From contig CAMAWD010000055.1 in assembly GCA_945861785.1 (NCBI GenBank), positions 1 to 42,439 of the forward strand: 42,439 nt of DNA, given 5' to 3'. The notes beneath the pieces are model-generated. The model was not told the DNA's origin, searched no databases, and worked only from the letters and a program-made list of their open reading frames with translations. The DNA is from Rhodoferax sp. OV413. Its GTDB lineage: Bacteria > Pseudomonadota > Gammaproteobacteria > Burkholderiales > Burkholderiaceae_C. Positions within the stretch are counted from its first letter, which is position 1; every line of letters starts with the position of its first letter. Both the position numbers and the translations under genes were made by a program. Shown piece by piece: positions 1 through 8,294 of this stretch.

Positions 1-443
1 CCCCCCCCCACGGCCGGCTCGGTCATGAGGAAAGCCGAGCGGATCTTGCCGTCCAGCAGGGGTTCGAGCCACTGCTGCTTCTGCGCGTCGGTGCCGTACC
101 GCTCGAAGGTCTCCATGTTGCCGGTGTCGGGCGCCGAACAGTTGAACACCTCGCCCGACCAGGACACCCGCCCCATCACCTCGCACAACGGCGCGTAATC
201 CAGGTTGGAGATACCGCCCTGGCCCTTGTAGGGGTGCGGCAAGAACATGTTCCACAGGCCGACAGCACGCGCCTTGACCTTGAGTTCGTCGATCAGGGCC
301 AGCGGCTGCCAGGCGTCGCCGGCCAGCCTTGCAGCATGCAGTTCGGCGTGGTGGCGGGCCTCGTTGGGGTAGATGTGTTGGTCGAAGAACGCATTCAGGC
401 GTTCCAGCAGGTCCTGGGTCTTGGTGGAGTAAGTGCCGATCAT
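1..443 (-). CDS. Acyl-CoA dehydrogenase, N-terminal part (cut by window edge)
   Basis: This encodes the amino-terminal domain of an acyl-CoA dehydrogenase, an FAD enzyme that introduces the alpha-beta double bond in acyl-CoA thioesters. Translation from the ATG at 443 gives about 145 residues with family signatures: an N-terminal helical stretch, then NMFLPHP, LCEVMGRVSW, NCSAPDTGNME, and FLMTEPAV just before the edge. MTEP is the conserved segment next to the flavin. An ATG slightly further upstream is out of frame and soon hits a stop, so 443 is the start. The gene is divergent from alkA, about 200 bp away. The last readable codons fall in a run of nine C (plus strand) at bases 1-9, where the family normally continues with a variable AVASSDA-like stretch. 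The edge bases are therefore doubtful. Confidence 0.88.
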   Translation of the reverse strand, partial: MIGTYSTKTQDLLERLNAFFDQHIYPNEARHHAELHAARLAGDAWQPLALIDELKVKARAVGLWNMFLPHPYKGQGGISNLDYAPLCEVMGRVSWSGEVFNCSAPDTGNMETFERYGTDAQKQQWLEPLLDGKIRSAFLMTEPAVGG

Positions 444-646
444 GGTGGTCGCATGGAGTTGAGTGGGAATGGCACGATTGAATCACCGCGCTGTAGCGCG
501 GCAGGTCACCTTGGCGACCGGTTTCAGGTCGGTCCCGGCGCGGTCCACCCTGCCATGTTCACGCTGCACCCCAAGGGATCGGGCGGGCACGTGAACATGT
601 CCGAAAACCGCTGGTCAGCTCTCCAACCAGGGGTACGATCGACCCC

Positions 647-2224
647 ATGAACGACAACCCCAGCATCGCCGACCAGGACGCCTGTTACCTCGCGCTCAAG
701 GCGCGCGACGCGCGTTTCGACGGTCGCTTTTTCACCGGCGTCACCTCCCCCGGCATCTACTGCCGCCCGGTGTGCAGCGTGCGCACGCCCAGACGCGAAA
801 ACTGCCGCTTCTTCGGGCACGCGGCCCGGGCCGAAAGCGCCGGGTTCCGGCCCTGCCTGCGCTGCCGGCCAGAGTTGGCGCCGAACACCGTGCATTGGTC
901 GATCCAGGACGCATCGGGCATCCTGGCGCACCAGGCGGCGCGGCTGCTCGACGACCCCGACGCCTGGTGCGACAAAGACCTCTCGGTGCAGGCGCTGGCC
1001 GACCGGCTGGGGGTGAGCGACCGGCATCTGCGCCGCATCTTCGAGGCGGCCCTGGGTGTGTCGCCGATGCAGTACCTGCAGACCCGCCGCCTGTTGACGG
1101 CCAAACAGCTGCTGGCCGACACCACGCTGCCGATCACGCAGGTGGCGCTGTCCAGCGGGTTTGCCAGTGTGCGCCAGTTCAATGCGGCGTTCGTGGCACA
1201 GTACAAACTCAACCCGACCCAACTGCGCCGCGCCGGGGTCAGCCAGGAACAGGCAGGCACGGCCGTCAAGCTCGGTTACCGCCCGCCCTACGACGTGGAC
1301 GCGATGGGCGCTTTCCTGCAGCGCCGCCAGGTGCATGCCGTGGAGCACGTGGCACGCGACACACACGGCCACTGGCAATTCGCGCGCACACTGCGTCTTG
1401 TGCTGGCGGGTGGTGGCGTGCACACTGGCTGGCTGGTGGCACGGTTCGACCGCCAACATGCCCGCTTGTTGTTGCAGGTGAGTGACGGGCTGCGTGGTGT
1501 GTTGCCCACAGTGATACGCCGCACACGCCAGGCCTTCGACCTCGACGCCGACCCGTCAGCCATCAACGCCGTGCTCCACGAAAGTTTCCCCGAAGGCGAC
1601 GGCCTGCGCGTGCCGGGTACCTTCGACGGGTTCGAACTGGCCGTGCGTGCGGTGCTCGGCCAACAGATCACGGTGGCTGCCGCCCGGACGCTGGCACAAC
1701 GCCTGGTGGACCGTTTCGGTGAACCCTTGGATACCACACTGCCGGGCCTGTCGCGCCTGTTTCCGACACCAGCGGCCCTGGCACGCGCGAGCGCGGAGGA
1801 CATCGGCGCTTTGGGCATCGTGCGGCAGCGCCAGGGCGCCATCCAGTCGCTGGCGCAGGCTGTCGACCAGCATGGCCTGCAACTCACGGCAAGTGCCGAT
1901 GTGCCGGCCACCATCACCGCGCTGCGGGCGCTGCCAGGCATCGGCGACTGGACGGCGCAGTACATCGCGATGCGCGCGTTGCGCTGGCCCGACGCGTTCC
2001 CCAGCGGGGACGTGGCGCTGCACAAGGCGCTCGGTGTGCAAGGGCAAAAACAAGCGGCGCGCGCCGCCGAAGAACAGTCGGCGTTGTGGCGGCCCTGGCG
2101 CAGCTACGCCGTGTTGCGCGCATGGAGCAGCCTGGCGGCAACACCACCGCTGCCCATGCCGCCCGATCCAGGCTCGGCGCCACCCCCCGCCAGTCGCACC
2201 AACGCAAGGAAACCGACACCATGA
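647..2224 (+). CDS. alkA: Ada-type regulator/3-methyladenine DNA glycosylase II fusion (AlkA)
   Basis: This is a 525-residue DNA repair protein that combines an alkylation sensor with a base-excision glycosylase. Residues 10-80 form an Ada-type zinc domain with Cys39, Cys43, Cys70 and Cys73; in Ada the first of these Cys accepts methyl from phosphotriesters. An AraC-type HTH follows at about 110-195 (SVQALADRLGVSDRHLRRIF). Residues 210-500 are the AlkA part, with VRAVLGQQITVAAA, the helix-hairpin-helix LPGIGDWTAQYIA, and the probable catalytic Asp in SGDVALHKAL. The stop overlaps the ogt start as ATGA (2221-2224), which indicates translational coupling. The start at 647 has only a weak ribosome site. 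The C-terminal tail after about residue 495 is Pro-rich and poorly conserved. Ada normally carries its own O6-methylguanine transferase domain; here that activity is the next gene. Confidence 0.93.
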   Translation: MNDNPSIADQDACYLALKARDARFDGRFFTGVTSPGIYCRPVCSVRTPRRENCRFFGHAARAESAGFRPCLRCRPELAPNTVHWSIQDASGILAHQAARLLDDPDAWCDKDLSVQALADRLGVSDRHLRRIFEAALGVSPMQYLQTRRLLTAKQLLADTTLPITQVALSSGFASVRQFNAAFVAQYKLNPTQLRRAGVSQEQAGTAVKLGYRPPYDVDAMGAFLQRRQVHAVEHVARDTHGHWQFARTLRLVLAGGGVHTGWLVARFDRQHARLLLQVSDGLRGVLPTVIRRTRQAFDLDADPSAINAVLHESFPEGDGLRVPGTFDGFELAVRAVLGQQITVAAARTLAQRLVDRFGEPLDTTLPGLSRLFPTPAALARASAEDIGALGIVRQRQGAIQSLAQAVDQHGLQLTASADVPATITALRALPGIGDWTAQYIAMRALRWPDAFPSGDVALHKALGVQGQKQAARAAEEQSALWRPWRSYAVLRAWSSLAATPPLPMPPDPGSAPPPASRTNARKPTP

Positions 2225-2760
2225 AGTTCGCACCCGATATCCGCAAGACCCGTACCGACAGCCCGCTGGGCGCCATCATCCTGGCTGCCACCGGCCAGGG
2301 CCTGGCCGGCGTGTGGTTCGACGACCAGAAACACCGGCCAGACTGGCAGGGCTGGCCCGACCGGGACGAGGACCCCACGTTGCTGCAGGTTATTGCCGAG
2401 TTGCACCAGTATTTCGACGGCGAGCGCACCGGGTTCGGCGTTCCACTGGACCTGCGTGTTGGCACGCCATTCCAGCAGTCGGTGTGGCAGGCGCTACTGG
2501 GCATACCCTTTGGCGTGTGCACCAGCTACGGCACGCTCGCGGCCATGCTGCACAAGCCGCTGGCCGTGCGCGCGGTGGGCACGGCCGTGGGTCGCAACCC
2601 AGTGGGTATCATCGTGCCGTGCCACCGGGTTCTCGGTGCCGACGGGTCCCTCACCGGGTATGCGGGGGGTTTGGGCCGCAAGGCCGCCCTTCTCACACTG
2701 GAATCCGGCGCCCGGCGCACTGGCCAACCCGCACCCACTGCATGGCACCCAAATTCATAG
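2221..2760 (+). CDS. ogt: Methylated-DNA--protein-cysteine methyltransferase (Ogt)
   Basis: This 179-residue suicide methyltransferase removes methyl groups from O6-methylguanine and O4-methylthymine in DNA. It has the expected RNase H-like N-terminal domain (DSPLGAIILAAT) and a C-terminal active-site domain. That domain includes FQQSVWQALLGIPFG, the helix-turn-helix region TSYGTLAAML, the Asn hinge GRNP, and the acceptor Cys134 in IVPCHRV, followed by GSLTGYAGGLGRK. The length is normal for the family. The ATG overlaps the alkA stop by four bases, and the 3' end overlaps the following exporter gene by 19 bp, so the three genes should be one transcript. It supplies the transferase domain that the upstream Ada-like fusion lacks. 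Confidence 0.95.
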   Translation: MKFAPDIRKTRTDSPLGAIILAATGQGLAGVWFDDQKHRPDWQGWPDRDEDPTLLQVIAELHQYFDGERTGFGVPLDLRVGTPFQQSVWQALLGIPFGVCTSYGTLAAMLHKPLAVRAVGTAVGRNPVGIIVPCHRVLGADGSLTGYAGGLGRKAALLTLESGARRTGQPAPTAWHPNS

Positions 2761-3638
2761 CCCTGGAGTACCTGGCCCTGGCGGCCATCTGGGGCTCGTC
2801 CTTCCTGTTCATGCGCCTGGGGGGTGCCGAGTTCGGGTTCATCGCCACTGCGGGGGTGCGCGTGGTGATCGGCGCGCTGGTGCTGATGCCAGTGTTGTGG
2901 TTCAGCGGGCAGTCGGATTCGTTGCGCCGCAACGCCGTGCCGGTGTTGTTCATCGGCATGCTCAACTCCGCCTTGCCCTTCGTGTTGTTCGCGTATGCAG
3001 TCACCTCGATCAGCACCGGTCTGTCGGGCATCCTCAACGCTACTGTGCCCCTGTTCGGCGCCATCATTGCCTGGGTCTGGCTCAAGGACCGCCCGGGGTC
3101 GGCGCGCATCGCGGGCCTGGTCATCGGGTTTGCGGGTGTGGTGTTGCTGGCCAAGGACTCGGCCAGCTTCAAACCCGGCGGCAGCGGCTGGGCAGTGCTG
3201 GCCTGTCTGCTGGCGTCCATGTGTTACAGCTTGGCTGCCAACTTCACGAAAAGGCAGCTCGGTCAAGTGCACCCGATGGCCCTTGCGGCGGGCAGCCAGC
3301 TCGGCGCGTCATTGGCCCTGGCCCTGCCCACCTGGTGGTTCTGGCCCACGCACAATCCGGGCGCCGGCCCCTGGCTGGCGCTGCTGGTGCTCGGTGTGGT
3401 CTGCTCCGGGCTGGCCTACATCCTGTACTTCCGGCTCATCACCCACCTGGGGCCGTCCAAGGCGATGACCGTGACCTTCCTGGTACCGGTGTTCGCCATC
3501 CTGTACGGCACCGTGTTCCTCGGCGAAAAGCTCACCCCCTGGATGCTGCTGTGCGGCACCGTCGTCGTGCTGGGAACGTCCCTGGCAGCGGGGGTGTTGC
3601 GCTTCAGGCGCGAATCACCAGTTCGTGGGGGAGGATGA
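2742..3638 (+). CDS. EamA/DMT-family inner-membrane transporter
   Basis: This 298-residue membrane protein has about ten predicted helices and the two-fold EamA (DUF6) repeat. The first half includes LALAAIWGSSFLFMRLG and ALPFVLFAYAVTSISTGLSGILNATVPLFGAI; the second includes GVVCSGLAYILYFRLI and a PVFAILYGTVFLGEKL segment. These drug/metabolite transporters usually export small metabolites; no substrate can be named. The ATG at 2742 lies inside the end of ogt. The last residues (RRESPVRGGG) fall in a stretch that reads on the other strand as a LacI-family C-terminus, so the natural carboxyl end may have been replaced. Confidence 0.85.
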   Translation: MAPKFIALEYLALAAIWGSSFLFMRLGGAEFGFIATAGVRVVIGALVLMPVLWFSGQSDSLRRNAVPVLFIGMLNSALPFVLFAYAVTSISTGLSGILNATVPLFGAIIAWVWLKDRPGSARIAGLVIGFAGVVLLAKDSASFKPGGSGWAVLACLLASMCYSLAANFTKRQLGQVHPMALAAGSQLGASLALALPTWWFWPTHNPGAGPWLALLVLGVVCSGLAYILYFRLITHLGPSKAMTVTFLVPVFAILYGTVFLGEKLTPWMLLCGTVVVLGTSLAAGVLRFRRESPVRGGG

Positions 3639-3663
3639 TGGCACGGGCTGCGCGCCTTCTACA
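3604..3663 (-). pseudogene. Possible LacI-family regulator C-terminal remnant
   Basis: On the minus strand the 19 codons before the TGA at 3604-3606 read as an Arg/Ala-rich stretch ending ARAIILPHELVIRA. This resembles the last strand and tail of LacI/PurR-type regulators (typically R-x-V-x-L-P-H-x-L-V-x-R). Nothing upstream resembles the rest of the protein, and the segment overlaps the 3' end of the EamA gene. I read it as the leftover of a deleted regulator. The match is short, so chance similarity is possible. Confidence 0.35.
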
Positions 3664-3716
3664 CCGGCCGGCGTTGAACCCGGTTACCGGATCGTTGGCG
3701 CGCAACAAACAGCCTG

Positions 3717-5468
3717 TCAAATTTCCACGTGGCCGCCAATCTCGATCGCGTGGTCATAGGGAATTTTGAAGTATTCGGTGGCACTTTGCATGGTGCGGTG
3801 CAGATAAATAAAGGGCGCCATCCACAATGCCGACGAGGCCTTGGACACCACGCGCTCCTTGCCCACAAAGAATGAGATTTCCATCAAACTGAAGTGGAAC
3901 TCGCGCGCGCGCAGCAGTGCCACAGCCCGCATGACGTGCGGTTCTTCCATGTAACCATGGCGCACGCAGACCGAGTGGAAATTGTGGCTCAGGTGCTCAA
4001 TGGTGAGACGCTCCTCGTCCGGCACAAATGGCATGTTGGCCGTCTCGACGCTCATCAAAATCACCCGCGTGTGCAGCACCTTGTTGTGCTTGAGGTTGTG
4101 CAACAGGGAAACCGGAACGATGTTTTTGTACGGAACCATGAAAATGGCGGTTCCTGCGACGCGGTGCGGCTGGCTCACATCCAGCGTTTGAAGAAATTCC
4201 TGCAAGGGACTCGCGTTGGCCCAGCGCGCCTTGAGCAAGCGTTCGCGCCCCGTAATCCAGCAAATCATAACCAGCAGCAACACGCCTGCCACACTTACCG
4301 GCAACCAACCGCCTTCAAAGAACTTGAACAAATTGGCGCCCAGGAAAACGCAATCTATCGCAAACAGCAGTCCAAACAGCGGCACGAACAAAAGCTTGCT
4401 CCAGCCTTTGACGAAGACCATGAAATACGCTGCCAAAATCGTGTCAACCGCCATTGCGCCCGTCACCGATACGCCATAAGCGGCGGCAAGGTTTTCGGAA
4501 CTGCGAAACCCAAGCACCAAAATCACCACGCCCACCAGCAAGAAGATGTTGACCTTAGACACATAAACCTGGCCAATCTCATCGGCCGAAGTGTGCTTGA
4601 CCAGCACGCGCGGGATAAAACCCAGTTGCACCGCCTGGTTAGTGATGGAGAAAGCGCCCGAAATAACTGATTGCGAGGCGATGATGGTGGCCAGGGCCGC
4701 CAAACACAGCATGGGAATCAGGGCCCAAGTCGGTGCCAGACGAAAAAAGGGATTGTCCAGGGCTGCGGGATCACGCAGCAGCATGGCACCCTGGCCAAAA
4801 TAATTGAGCAGCAGGCAGGGGAAGGCCAAAAACAGCCAGGCCTTCTGGATCGGGCCGCGGCCAAAGTGACCCATGTCCGCATACAAGGCCTCGCCGCCTG
4901 TGACGGCAAGAACGACCGAGCCAAAAATGGCAATCGCCACCCCTGTGTGGGCAAACAAAAAGGAAATACCTGTCAAGGGGTTGAGTGCGACAAAAATACT
5001 TGGGGAGTGGACCAGCTCGGCCAGGCCAATGGCGCCCAGCGAAAGAAACCAGACCAGCATTACCGGGCCGAAAACCTTGCCGATCACCGCCGTGCCAAAA
5101 CGCTCAACCGCAAAAAGACCAGTAATCAAGCCCAGCGAAATCATGATCACGTACTTTTCCAGGTCAGGAGACAAGACCTTGAGGCCCTCTACCGCGCTGA
5201 GCACGGAGATCGCCGGCGTAATCATGCTGTCGCCAAAAAACAAGGCCGCGCCCAGTGCGCCGGCAATCATGACGGGCTAGCGGTAGGCAGAGTCTTTTCC
5301 CAAGTGCTGCAGGACCAGCGCAGTGAGCGCAAAGATTCCGCCCTCGCCCCGGTTGTCAGCGCGCATGATGATGAACACGTACTTGACAGTCACCACGAGA
5401 ATCAGCGCCCAGGTGATCAGCGACAGGATGCCGAAGACCGCTTTCGATCGGCCCCACAGAAGCGCCAT
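3717..5468 (-). pseudogene. kup: Potassium uptake protein Kup, N-terminally truncated and interrupted by TAG
   Basis: Kup is a proton-coupled K+ importer of the inner membrane, about 620 residues in E. coli. The minus strand carries recognisable Kup sequence over about 580 codons. A short N-terminal piece contains [20 protein letters not shown]. After an in-frame TAG (5277-5279) comes the long body: FFGDSMITPAISV, GGEALYADMGHFG, LLNYFGQGAML, NLAAAYGVSVTGAM, and the Kup C-terminus with HNLKHNKVLH. The two parts are in the same frame, so one codon (probably Trp or Gln) became a stop. The extreme N-terminus, with the GDIGTSPLY first-helix motif (about 45-50 residues), is missing upstream of 5468. 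Restart at the ATG at 5270 would lack the first transmembrane segments, so I infer no function. Confidence 0.88.
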
Positions 5469-5918
5469 TGCAAGGATTGAACTCGCCGCATCTGCGTACC
5501 GCTTAGATCATTTAGATCATTTGTAGCATTTTAATCAAAGTAAAAGCAAAGAAACCGCGTATTTCACCTTATTCAATTTTTTTGTGAAAAGTGCGCGCCC
5601 TGCGAAAACCCGTGGCCATGAACCATCGGGGTGTCGCTTGGTCCGAACTTTTCTCTCTTGGAAACGCAAGTCCGCATCCCGCCTGAACTTTTCGTTCGCA
5701 GGATGCACTTGGCCGAGGCGCAATGAAGGCCAGCATCTGCGCGCGCTTGCGGCGCAGGTCATTGCTGCGCTCGGTATTGCTGCGGTCAGCGTTTGCGACG
5801 ATCTGGTCGATTTGCGTTGGTTCTACCGGCTGATCGAACGCCAGCGCGATGCCGGCCTGGCGGGCTGCACACCGGCAAGGAACAAGTCGGGCGAAAGGCC
5901 GAGACCCGGCCTTGGCCG
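5469..5918. other. Spacer between broken kup and the 2OG oxygenase gene; no gene recognised
   Basis: This 450-base gap should hold the missing kup N-terminus, but I see no Kup-like sequence in any frame. The first 110 bases are AT-rich. The minus strand is open over about 120 codons (5928 to 5569) and the plus strand over a similar stretch, but neither product resembles a known family. It may be a fusion of unrelated ends left by a rearrangement. Confidence 0.5.
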
Positions 5919-6692
5919 TCAATACCAATATTCCAGATGCGGAAACGGATTTCTATCGGTATGTTTTCTGTAATTGAAATGAACGACGAATGAAATTCTC
6001 CGGTCAGATTTCTTCTTGATGTCGAACGGTATAACGACATGCGGCATGAAGCTGTCGAAGAGCAGCATATTGCCGACATCATAAGGAATTTTCTTGCGAT
6101 TTTTGAGCGATTTGGCGGCGCTGCCGTCAGGCTTGTAAAAATCGTCGAGGTGATCCGCCAGATAGCGCTCTTGCCAGATATCAAGATCACCGCCGCGATC
6201 ATTTACATATTGGGCCGTGCGTTTGATCGAAATCACGCACGAATAGGCTCTGGTACTTTTCTTGAAGATACTTTCAGGATACAGCAACAGGCCTTCTGTA
6301 TCGGTATGAATGTTGTACAAGTGCCAGCTCCGCAATTGCAGGTTGAAGCCGGCCATCAAAAAGTATTTCTTGTCGCGTGGCACGATCGGCAGCGCACCGG
6401 GCGGCAGGCCCGACAGATCCAAAATCAGAGCGGCCACAGCCTCGATTATTTCCTCGATCTCTGGAAATTCTTTGCGCAAATATTTATTGTGTTTGTCGGC
6501 AAATCGATAATAGCTTTCATTCAGACCGGATTCGATCATTCCATAGTATGCGGCCAACTGCCCATATTGCGGCTCGACATCCGAGCCGAAGATATCCAGA
6601 TTGTCGAAGATTTTTTTCTCCCACCGCTGGCAAAGCGCGGTGCTGAGAAACTCTTTCTTGACCAGATATTCATTCGTGAATAATTTTTTCAT
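5919..6692 (-). CDS. 2-oxoglutarate/Fe(II)-dependent oxygenase (prolyl-hydroxylase-like)
   Basis: This is a 257-residue cytoplasmic protein with the jelly-roll oxygenase fingerprint. The iron-binding His129-x-Asp131 lies in NIHTDTEG, the P4H-like turn NDRGGDLDIW is at 164-173, the distal His218 is in FMPHVVIPF, and the 2-oxoglutarate-binding Arg is at 231/232 in DRRISFVVHFNY. Such enzymes hydroxylate peptides, free amino acids or small molecules using O2 and 2-oxoglutarate; the substrate cannot be read here. Codon choice is clearly richer in AAA, ATT and TTT than the flanking genes, suggesting a different origin. It is divergent from the SET gene across a 290-bp GC-rich spacer. The ATG at 6692 lacks a strong ribosome site. 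Confidence 0.75.
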   Translation of the reverse strand: MKKLFTNEYLVKKEFLSTALCQRWEKKIFDNLDIFGSDVEPQYGQLAAYYGMIESGLNESYYRFADKHNKYLRKEFPEIEEIIEAVAALILDLSGLPPGALPIVPRDKKYFLMAGFNLQLRSWHLYNIHTDTEGLLLYPESIFKKSTRAYSCVISIKRTAQYVNDRGGDLDIWQERYLADHLDDFYKPDGSAAKSLKNRKKIPYDVGNMLLFDSFMPHVVIPFDIKKKSDRRISFVVHFNYRKHTDRNPFPHLEYWY

Positions 6693-6982
6693 TTGAGTTC
6701 CGGTGAAAATCGTCCCCAGTCAACGCGCTTGGTCCCACTGCAGGTGGCACCACGCCGCACCGCTTCGGCAAGCCAGCAACCGGCGGCCAGTACAACTCAG
6801 TGCGAGCCCGGCCGCGCTGCGCCAGCCAGCCCTCAGACCCGGGAAAACCCTCGGGTGGTAACGCAAGACAGCCCCGCCAGACGGCCTGCAACCGGCGTAA
6901 TATCGCGCTGCGCCAAACCATTTCGGCAGCGTCACGCGGTCGGCGCGCCCGAATTTCACCAGCCACCTAACTTTTCAGTCAC
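6693..6982. other. GC-rich spacer between two divergent AT-richer genes
   Basis: This 290-bp stretch separates the start of the 2OG oxygenase (minus) from the start of the SET gene (plus). Its composition is much more GC-rich than either gene. The minus strand is open for 98 codons (6966 to 6670), but the product resembles nothing I know. Promoters for both genes should lie here; no convincing -35/-10 pair is visible. Confidence 0.5.
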
Positions 6983-7405
6983 ATGTCCAATGCCAAGCAA
7001 AAAATATTAGCGCATTTAAGTCAAGAGGTTTACTGCCATCTCGGGGTGTCACCAGTTCATGGTATTGGTGTTTTTGCGATCCGCGCCATTCCCAAGGGGA
7101 TCAATCCGCTGAAATCGCGCCTGAAGTTTGATGAGATCAGTTTTTCTCACCAGGAGATAAAGGCCTTGCCACGCAGCGTGCGCAAGGAAATAGAGATTTT
7201 CTGCTACTACGACGACAACGCTGTGCTGATACCATCGATCGGGCTCAATTCGATGAACATGGCGGTTTATCTCAATCATTCAAAGACCCCTTCCGTCAAG
7301 TACCGAAAGAACGGCCAGCTGATCACGCTGCGCGCCATCAAGTCAGGCGAGGAATTGATGATGGATTACGACATCAATTTCGGCGCCATTCATACTTTTG
7401 ACTGA
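6983..7405 (+). CDS. Stand-alone SET-domain protein (putative protein-lysine methyltransferase)
   Basis: This 140-residue protein is little more than a SET domain. It has the AdoMet-binding N-terminal motif HGIGVFA (26-32), the pseudoknot motif YLNHS (96-100) and the closing GEELMMDYD (122-130) with its conserved Tyr. SET enzymes transfer methyl from AdoMet to lysine side chains of proteins. Bacterial stand-alone versions are scattered and mostly uncharacterised; there are no obvious pre- or post-SET zinc clusters here. The start ATG at 6983 follows a pyrimidine-rich stretch without a clear ribosome site. The gene converges on the arginyl-transferase-like gene, whose stop lies 10 bp away. AT content is raised like its neighbours, so it belongs to the same island. 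Confidence 0.82.
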   Translation: MSNAKQKILAHLSQEVYCHLGVSPVHGIGVFAIRAIPKGINPLKSRLKFDEISFSHQEIKALPRSVRKEIEIFCYYDDNAVLIPSIGLNSMNMAVYLNHSKTPSVKYRKNGQLITLRAIKSGEELMMDYDINFGAIHTFD

Positions 7406-7415
7406 AGCCGCCGCA

Positions 7416-8294
7416 TCAATCGGCTGAGTTGCGATGCATCTGGTTCCACTGCGCTGGATTGAAGTCGGTATGCAGCGGGGAGCTTGGGTCGAGCGCCAGC
7501 GGGTGGTCGGGGTCGGTCATGGCGATGCCATAAATCGGCTCCAGGTCTGTCACCAGCAATGACTTGTAACCATAATCTCCGACCGGGCCGAGGTTGTAAT
7601 ACTTGTAGCCATTGCGCGCCGCCCAACGCGCCGCCAGCACACAGGCAAAAATGCCCGGCGAACGCTTCTTGTAATCAATGTTCCATTGGCAGAAACTACC
7701 ATAGACCTGGTCGCGCGCCGGCAGCAGCATCGAGATGTCGGTGAGAACCAGATCGCCATTGGCGGCATGCACCTGGAGGATCAGAACGTCGAGCTTTCGA
7801 ATGTAGTCGACAAATCCATCGACTTCCATCGCATGGATTTCGTAGGCATCGAAATGCTCGGAGCCGATTTTCAGAATGTATTCGACCGTGAGGTCCTTGC
7901 CCGCTACGACGCGCTCTGAAATCTCGAAATCCCTGAACAGTTTGTCGAGTTCGCGAAATTTCCGCGCGCGCCAAGGATCGGTCCAGAAACTCTCGGCTGC
8001 GACATTGGCCAAGCCGTAGTTGTCATTGATCGGCACCCCGAGATTTCCGTCTGGCGGCAGCGCATAGACGAGGAAAGGTTTACGCGCGGACGCCAACATT
8101 TCTGGTGTGACGTCGATATAGGGGCACAGCGCATCCCAGCGGCTGGTGTAGTACTTGATGACCTCGTGGTAACTCTCGACACAAAGGTTTTCTGCAGTCC
8201 AGCTCTGGTAGGCCAGCGACCGGCTTGTCTGCTCATTCGGCGCACAGCCAGCGGGCTCGAAAAAACCTGATGCCAGACCTTCATCAATTCTCAT
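7416..8294 (-). CDS. Arginyl-tRNA-protein transferase/GNAT-like protein
   Basis: The 292-residue product resembles the C-terminal acyltransferase domain of ATE/Bpt aminoacyl-tRNA-protein transferases. Residues 198-247 contain an aromatic strand, then DYKKRSPGIFACVLAARWA, the GYKYYNLGPVGDYGYKSLL strand-loop and a conserved Tyr-rich end. ATE proteins have a very similar K-R-S-x-G-x-(Y/F) ... G-Y-K-Y-Y-x-L-G pattern. The N-terminal Cys cluster of true arginyl- or leucyl-transferases is not evident. A general GNAT/FemAB-type acyltransferase is therefore the alternative. The ATG at 8294 overlaps the stop of the upstream Cys-cluster gene as ATGA, so the two are translationally coupled. An aminoacyl or acyl donor and a protein or peptide acceptor are inferred, not shown. 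Confidence 0.62.
   Translation of the reverse strand: MRIDEGLASGFFEPAGCAPNEQTSRSLAYQSWTAENLCVESYHEVIKYYTSRWDALCPYIDVTPEMLASARKPFLVYALPPDGNLGVPINDNYGLANVAAESFWTDPWRARKFRELDKLFRDFEISERVVAGKDLTVEYILKIGSEHFDAYEIHAMEVDGFVDYIRKLDVLILQVHAANGDLVLTDISMLLPARDQVYGSFCQWNIDYKKRSPGIFACVLAARWAARNGYKYYNLGPVGDYGYKSLLVTDLEPIYGIAMTDPDHPLALDPSSPLHTDFNPAQWNQMHRNSAD

Noticed and set aside
1-9. Poly-C at the edge as a biological tract
   Set aside because: It lies at the sequence end and replaces a normally non-repetitive part of a conserved enzyme, so an edge artefact is more likely.
4481-5480. Plus-strand frames opposite kup (such as 4671-5480)
   Set aside because: They are shadows of a well-conserved transporter on the minus strand.
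5569-5928. 119-codon minus-strand frame as the missing kup start or a precursor peptide
   Set aside because: The product has no Kup motif, no hydrophobic helix and no leader/core pattern; no evidence for either idea.
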